From Lucifuga dentata (Eukaryota; Chordata; Actinopteri; Ophidiiformes; Bythitidae), in the NCBI GenBank assembly GCA_014773175.1, contig VXCM01001014.1, positions 1 through 64,000 on the forward strand: DNA of 64,000 nucleotides, given 5' to 3'. Of this stretch, positions 48,141 through 64,000 are shown in pieces. How positions within the stretch are numbered: the first letter of the stretch is position 1; each line of letters opens with the position of its first letter. The translations under genes and the position numbers were made by a program. Under the pieces are notes generated by a model. The model worked only from the letters and a program-made list of their open reading frames with translations. It searched no databases and was not told the origin of the DNA.

Positions 48141-50740
48141 CTCAACCTAAAAAAAAAAACGCTGCCAAGAATGAAAATTATATTACTTGTGCTGTTTCTA
48201 TCTCTCAGATTATATTGAGAGAATCTGATTTGGAAACTGGCTGGCAAGTGCTTGAACTTTAAATTACAAAAAAATCAAATCCCCATTGTGCTTCAAATAC
48301 AAGTTTTACAAGGATGATGTTTTGTAATGCATTTTCAATTTGTACATAATTTAGGTAATCATTACATTGTGGTTGTGTTGATGATTATAAGCCTATATTT
48401 ACACTTTATGAGCAGAGTTAATTATTGGCACAGACACCCATAAAGAAAAGATTTATGCCATATTTAACAGTCCACATAAATGGCTTCCAAACAGTCATTT
48501 TTTGGCTGCTACAGTCTCAGTGAGGTGGTGGGAATAAGACAAACTTGCCAGTCATTCCATTACACTGGGAAATTACAAAGGCATGAATGAAGGGCAAGTC
48601 TTTGTTGGGAAGGCAGCTTTTGGGTGGTCCACAGGTTGGAAGCCCTCTGGGAGGGATCAACGAGAGACCTCACGTATGATACCGATTCAACAACCTGTTG
48701 AAACATGGTCGACTCAAAATTCAGATGCAACCCAGCCACGTCCAAGAATTTCTTCCCAATAAAAATGAATTTTCCCAAACAGCAAGTTTTTTTTTTTTTT
48801 TTTTTTTTTTTTTTNTTTTTTTTTTTTTTTTTGCTTGCATTGGAATAAGAACCCCACAGTCATTACATGCATAGAAATATAAAGGTCTCAATGCTGTGAA
48901 AACCAAGTAAACCCAAGATTACAGCAGAAGACAAAACGAAACTGTTAATTTAAATAACTTTGTCCCAAATACTTAAACCACAGAACTAACCTGGAAAATG
49001 TTTGCTGAACCCACACATGCTTTTACAACAGCACACTGTTTCATATTCATACATATTTACACATATTTAGGTCTGGGAGCTGCCCAAGACAACCACAACC
49101 GATGCTTCAGTGCTTTTCTCAAGAGCCCCTTGGTGGTCTTTGAAAGAGGGGAGAAAATTACTCATTCAACCCCCCCAAAACAGTCTGAGGACTCACACAC
49201 TTCAGTCACAAGCTCTCCTCTAACTTTAATGGTTTCCCCTGCAAAGATTACAAACATTAAAACCAACTCAGTTTAGCTGTATTTTTCTTTAAGTTTACCT
49301 TCATATTTCAACAGAAAGTGTGCATTGTGATATATAGAATCACACTGATGAGTGATATACAATACGGTTACAGAGTATATATTTTACATTCAGGAAATGG
49401 AAGTACTTCTTGTTGGGTGGCTGTTTGACCACACAGTTTCATTGTTAGGAGTCTGTAGTGTCATATTAAATTGCTACTTAGATTTATTCAAATATCAAAG
49501 GTAAAAAGAAAGTACTCATTGTGAAGAATGCTCTGTAACAGTGTTAATTTATTGATGAATACATATACACGTTGGGTGAAAAACCATGGATCTCTATTTT
49601 TTTTCAGAGATTTTCCAGTTTTCACATCATTGGAAGGATTACACACTCCTCTACTCTATAGAGTTATAAATTCTGACCATCTTCCCTTAGTTACTTTCCA
49701 CTGCACTGTCTGCAGTGGGAGAGAACATCCTGCTCTCCATAATGTCTGAGTATTGTAGCCTGAGTAGATCAGAGCATTCAGGTTAAAAGCTCCACCAAGT
49801 TAGGTGTGTTGCTGTTGGTTGACACTGATATGGTTTTCTCATAGTAGAAGCAACACACCTCTGTCCCAGTATGGTCACTTTTCCCTTGACAACATTAACT
49901 ACGTCATTTCATTATGGGCCAAATTTGTTTGTGAATACAATTACCAGGGTTCTCATGTACTAGACAAGTGGCATTTTCTATATTAAATACATCATCATTG
50001 ATTAAACAACTAAGTGCATAAATGACTAAATGAAACGTCTTTATCTGATGCTAAATAAACATGAGCACATGCCAAAGGCTGCCAAACATTGATTGAAGTG
50101 TGTGCTTGCAGTGCCCCCTATTGCCAAAAAAAGAGATTAAAAAGTGATGTTGAAAACTGGCCTAAATCTGAAAGATTAATTCTACTTTAAGCATCTGAAA
50201 TAAGAAGCAAGACAGAATTGCATGTCACTGCACTAGAAAAAGTAAATACAAACATGGTGTTAGAAGTGCACTTAAATATAGCACACTTTTAATAGTTTTT
50301 GTGCTTAGAATATAGTATAAATTTCCAAAAATGTGCATTTTGACAAATAAACATCAAAGCTTGTGTGGGCTGAAATTTTGTTCAAATTTTACTACTCGTG
50401 ATATACTAAAAAAATACACTTTCAGTATGTAAAATAAAAATATACTGATTTTTTTTCAGATTTTGAAGCCACTTGAGTAATTTTCCTCATGTATTCAGGC
50501 AGCAAAACCCTTTTTAATGGCTATATTCTAAATAAATTAATGTGCTCAATTAAAAATCTTCATCACTGCATGAAGTCAAGCAGTTACCCTCATACAATTG
50601 TAATGACTTTATTAATTTGAAAAATTATAATGATTTTATCAGTTTAATCGTCTTGTTTGAGTGCTTCATTTAACACTTCTTTCCGGTTTTTTTTTTAATT
50701 AATTAATTTATTTTTTAAATTTAACACTTATTTCCCGCCT
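48141..50740. other. Intergenic upstream of pcgf1, nothing recognised
   Basis: AT-rich, with a T-run gap at 48788-48832. No coding exon or repeat family that I can name. Confidence 0.45.
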
Positions 50741-50762
50741 ACTCCGACATGCACAAAATGCG

Positions 50763-50783
50763 ACTTCCGGATTACCCGGAAGT
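50763..50783. promoter_or_regulatory. Two facing ETS-type sites
   Basis: ACTTCCGG at 50763-50770 and CCGGAAGT at 50776-50783 are exact reverse complements separated by ATTAC. Both match the ETS/GABPA core. They end 17 bases before the start codon. Confidence 0.7.
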
Positions 50784-50800
50784 AAGCATAATTCCCAAAG

Positions 50801-60289
<9,489 letters not shown>

Positions 60290-60415
60290 TTCAGCCTGAG
60301 GACCGCTGTACATATTTTGTACAATATATATTCTATTTTAATAGTGTTTGTGTACATATACTTATTTTCCTTGTTTTGTATTTTTTGAAAATAAATTTGA
60401 AATGGTAAAAATGCG
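60290..60415 (+). other. pcgf1: Probable short 3' UTR of pcgf1
   Basis: AT-rich, with a TGTACATATTTTGTACA palindrome-like stretch early on, reaching the AATAAA at 60390 about 100 bases after the stop. Confidence 0.6.
60390..60395 (+). terminator. AATAAA polyadenylation signal of pcgf1
   Basis: First canonical hexamer after the pcgf1 stop, within T-rich surroundings. GT-rich sequence (AATGGTAAAAATGCGTCTG) follows. Confidence 0.65.
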
Positions 60416-60940
60416 TCTGCATACAAAATGCTCATGCTTATTATGTACAGATAAGCACATAGAAGTGCCTTCACATCTACATGAGAAATCATTTTTGTAT
60501 TTCACTCTACTAGTGGATGGAATGATCCTTCTTTATGAATTGTTTTATAATTCTGACTATATTTGTATATGTTGGATTTGCATTTTCCAAATAGGTTGAA
60601 ACTTTGTAACTTCATTTTAAATACAGCATCAGTTTCAGTATCTACTTTAGGATTCATGTACTTTTTCTAAAGACCATCCAAAAAAAAAAAAAAAGGAAAT
60701 GACTGATTATGATATGAGCATATCTGAATGATGCATTTTGACATGTAGAACTTGAAATTCATCAACTTTTAGCTTCAAACTTGCAACAGATGTAGCTAAT
60801 ACTTATGTTTGGTGCTGTTATATTAATACTGGGGTTATGCTTTTTCCACTAAGAGTCATTCTTAATTGGATGTTCACATTATGACTTATAAATTTCATAT
60901 AAACTAAAAAGCTAAATTCATACAGATTAGGTATCTTCTT

Positions 60941-60974
<34 letters not shown>

Positions 60975-61945
60975 TACATATATATATAGGTTATCAATGA
61001 GGTTCCTGTGTATATATGGAATATGATAAACTGAATTTAGTGGAATACAAGAAACCATATAACGTTCTCACATTGTGAATTAACTATTAGATGGAGTTAA
61101 CTTATTGAACACAATCTCTCTTTGCTGTGTTTTAACTTAAATTCAGCAACATTTTGATTTTTCAAAGTCAATCTTAAATGCTGCTAAACTTTTACAACCT
61201 ACTTAAACTGAAATGCAGAATATAAGTAATCACCTACTTAAAAATTTCTGGCCATATCAAGTTTTCTTAGTGGTTTACTGAAAAAAAAAAAAAAAAAAAN
61301 AAAAAAAAAAAAAAAAAAGATTGGTGTCCATCTTATTGTTCTATAATACACAAATGGACCATTTTCTCCTTCCATAACCCTACTTATCTCACACTGATGT
61401 AAAACAACAAGTCGCCAAATCAGCAGTAGGTGGCGCCCTTGCTGCTTTCCAGGCAGCAATGAGCTTTGATGTGTGTGTGTGATCCTGTCTGAAGTGAAAG
61501 GATAGACTGTGATAACCTGACACTGGCTGATAATACCTACAAGCCTTGTATCTTCTTCTGTCTCAGCTCTAAGTGGAACATTTCAGCAGCACTTTACTAA
61601 ATTACACTGAAGCAGAGAGCCGAGACCCATGTAGGAAAGAAGATACTGCAAGTCCAACTCAAACAGTAAATATATTTAATGAATTAAAAATGAGATCAGA
61701 CAATTTATTACACTGGTACACAAAGGGGAAAGTGCTGCCTGCTGTTTATTTGGCTTAAAGGTCAAGGTTTAGAGATCCCTATTCTGCCTGGTGTGTTTTC
61801 CAGTTTTTTACATGTTAAAGGGAGAGGGGCCAAAAAAAAAAAAAAAANTTTTTTTTTTTTTTTTTTGTCTTGAGTGAACATGAACCTTTGGGTGCTCTGA
61901 GTCAGACCCCTGTGGCCATGCTTCCAACTGAAAAGCAAGAAACTG

Positions 61946-61946
61946 C

Positions 61947-61993
<47 letters not shown>
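61946..61993. repeat. (AC)n microsatellite
   Basis: About 22 AC units without a gap base. Confidence 0.95.
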
Positions 61994-61994
<1 letters not shown>

Positions 61995-62364
61995 TATGGT
62001 TTCCCATGGGCCACTATTACAAAACCTAACATTTCCCTTCAGGGTGCTCTTACATTGAAAAAGGAAAATAAAAAGCATCAGTCCCCTGAAGCTGTGAACT
62101 TTAGGCCAAATGAAGCCTTCAGCTTCCTGTTGGGTCACTTGGTTATATTGCAGCTTGTCTTTCCTGACACCTCTGGGCTTTAATTTCCAATTATTTTTAA
62201 TAGTGCATGTAAAAGTACATGTGACTGTACATGTGACTATTGCTGCAATAAAAAAGCAACAATGACTTTAAATTCAACATATTCTACTTAAACTTTAAGC
62301 TTTTGTTTTCTAACACAATCAAACATCAATCCAAGCATAAAATTAAAGCCACTCAGAGTGACTA

Positions 62365-62379
62365 ATAATGATAATAATG

Positions 62380-62418
<39 letters not shown>

Positions 62419-62420
62419 TT
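62365..62420. repeat. (AAT)n microsatellite
   Basis: ATAATG units grade into about 14 pure AAT units. Confidence 0.95.
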
Positions 62421-63116
62421 TTTTAAAAACAAACTGAGCCATCTATTACACAGTAGTTTCACACATCACCTCCCTCTATTTTGGAATAAGTTTAGTTTTA
62501 ATTTTGTATTAACTGTAAAGTGTCAAGGAGTTACATTTTTCTGATGTAGTTATTTTTATCTTCATATCCTATAATTTCAAAAAGTATTTAAAAAAAGATA
62601 ATATCAAACACACAACCCTATGGCAACATTACAGGAATGTTTTAAAAATAAAAATTAGGTTAAAATTTAGCACAAACTAGAAATATAACAGTGATGCTAT
62701 AAAAGAAAATTATACCAACTTCCTTTTGAGTTAGTTTAGAGAAGCACAGACACAGTCCCTAATGCAGTGTTATGTTATTATTATAGTATTTTTTTTTCAT
62801 ATGTGTAGAAATTTAGGTTACATTGGGAGCAGGAGGATTATCCAGACTAAGGACTTTACTCATTTGACTTTTATTTAAAACTCCATCCACATGTTCTTCC
62901 TCCTGCCAGCTCAGAGTGCCTCCATAATAAAAGGCCTACTTGACTTTTCAACCTCCACGATTCCAGACCATTACTTCTACTGTGTGCCATCCTGCTCCAC
63001 TTCTCCACCCAAAAATGTCCCTGAATGTCCTAACAAGCTGTTTGCTCTCACATCCGTGTATTAAGAATTTGAAGTTTAATTTCCTCCATTTTTTTTTTTT
63101 TTTTTTTTTTTTTTTN

Positions 63117-63243
63117 TGATTTATCTGCTTACTGTATCAATTTTGAATCTTTTTTGAGAACAGGGGCAGAGAGATAGGCCTGCTCCTTACCAGTGGGAAT
63201 TCTCCAAAAAGATTCAAAATTGATACAGTAAGCAGATAAATCA
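63117..63243. repeat. 44-bp inverted repeat beside a gap base
   Basis: Arms 63117-63160 and 63200-63243 match with one mismatch around a 39-base loop. The left arm begins immediately after the N at 63116 that ends a T-run. Confidence 0.9.
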
Positions 63244-63714
63244 AGAACGTTAATTTTCATTCAACAAATTACCAGTGAGACAGAATAATCTCAAAAATGA
63301 GAGAAATTACCTTTTTTTTTTTTTAAAGGCAAATTAAGATATTGACTATATTATGGAAAGAGGAATTCCACAGTGACTAAAATGACTTGGTTATATATGT
63401 ATATAAACCTGTTTCAACGTCTTCACACAATAAAGTGATTTAATAAAGTTAGAGCTGAGACAAAAAGAGGAGAAAATACATTTTTTTTTCTCCAATTGCA
63501 AAATCTTCAGGGTAGAAAATTCCTTAATAGTAAAAAACATCAGTGTGTGTCCGGGTTTCTAAAAAAAAAAAAGAGNAAAAAAAAAAAAAAAAAAGGAAAT
63601 AAAAAAATGAACTGTCTGTTTGCATGAAAATGGGTGAAATGATGGAGATTATTTTTAAGGAAAGCAAGACTTATACAATTTCTTAAACTGCAAAGTGGAT
63701 ATTTTGGGTGATGT

Positions 63715-63715
<1 letters not shown>

Positions 63716-63750
<35 letters not shown>

Positions 63751-63774
63751 CAAATCCCCTTACAAAACTGTTGN

Positions 63775-63809
<35 letters not shown>

Positions 63810-63832
63810 CAAATCCCCTTACAAAACTGTTG
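63716..63832. repeat. (AC)n plus unique tail, duplicated across a gap base
   Basis: An AC tract plus CAACAAATCCCCTTACAAAA and CTGTTG occurs on both sides of the N at 63774 with identical unique tails. Confidence 0.9.
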
Positions 63833-64000
63833 CAAATGGTCGGACAGCAGCGGTACGTCCCATTTCCAGCCTCCCATTGAGTCTCATTCATTAGGATCCT
63901 CACACTCTCCCATTTGCTATTCATGGCAGATTTTCTTTTTTCCTCTGTCTCTCTCTCCAAACAAACCCGAGTCAAGAGTGGCAGATGCGTGCCATTATTG

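Larger units (their letters stand above)
60416..64000. other. Intergenic downstream of pcgf1, no gene recognised
   Basis: AT-rich. Contains (AT)(AC)(AT) repeats at about 60942-60988, a gapped A-run at 61281-61318, an A-run facing a T-run across a gap at 61848, and an A-run gap at 63576. Weak GC-balanced patches at about 62880-63060 and 63830-63990 could be regulatory or untranslated sequence of a gene beyond the window. Confidence 0.4.

Noticed and set aside
60942..60988. Palindromic AT/AC/AT tract as a functional origin or terminator
   Set aside because: An ordinary compound microsatellite with no further support.

Overview
The window looks like ray-finned fish (teleost) nuclear DNA. It has one complete spliced gene with vertebrate exon structure, the last coding codons of another vertebrate gene, teleost-type interspersed repeats, many microsatellites, and about 26 unresolved N positions. 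Nothing bacterial or viral was seen.

Layout: (1) Bases 2-106 (+) carry the C-terminal end of an FGF of the Fgf8/17/18/24 subfamily, most likely fgf24, followed by a 3' UTR of about 1.6 kb ending at an AATAAA at 1680. (2) About 49 kb (1.7-50.7 kb) has no recognisable protein gene. It holds transposon remnants: two Tc1-like relics, five copies of a TTAA-bounded MITE, an ACTT-rich hAT-like repeat, a teleost CATCCATC-type repeat, a non-LTR tail and microsatellites. Between them lie moderately GC-rich, repeat-free islands with TAAT, SOX, TCF and FOX-like words that I take as candidate conserved non-coding elements. (3) pcgf1 (Polycomb group RING finger 1, NSPC1) lies complete on the + strand from ATG 50801 to stop 60289: nine coding exons, 261 codons, consensus GT-AG splice sites, a TATA-less CpG-rich promoter with two facing ETS sites and a YY1-like motif on the start codon, and a short 3' UTR. 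Two more MITE copies and a long foldback repeat sit in its introns. (4) 60.4-64 kb is AT-rich intergenic sequence with microsatellites and a foldback beside a gap.

In mammals PCGF1 lies between the homeobox genes LBX2 and TLX2. FGF8, the FGF paralogue, is linked to LBX1/TLX1. An fgf24-like gene beside pcgf1 therefore fits a fish chromosome that kept the FGF lost from the tetrapod LBX2-PCGF1-TLX2 region, and the long gene-free interval would be a regulatory landscape for fgf24 or a nearby homeobox gene. That is inference. I found no undescribed multi-gene system; the most unusual material is the fgf-pcgf1 linkage, the promoter architecture, a NAGNAG splice acceptor, the MITE family and a set of short-loop inverted repeats.
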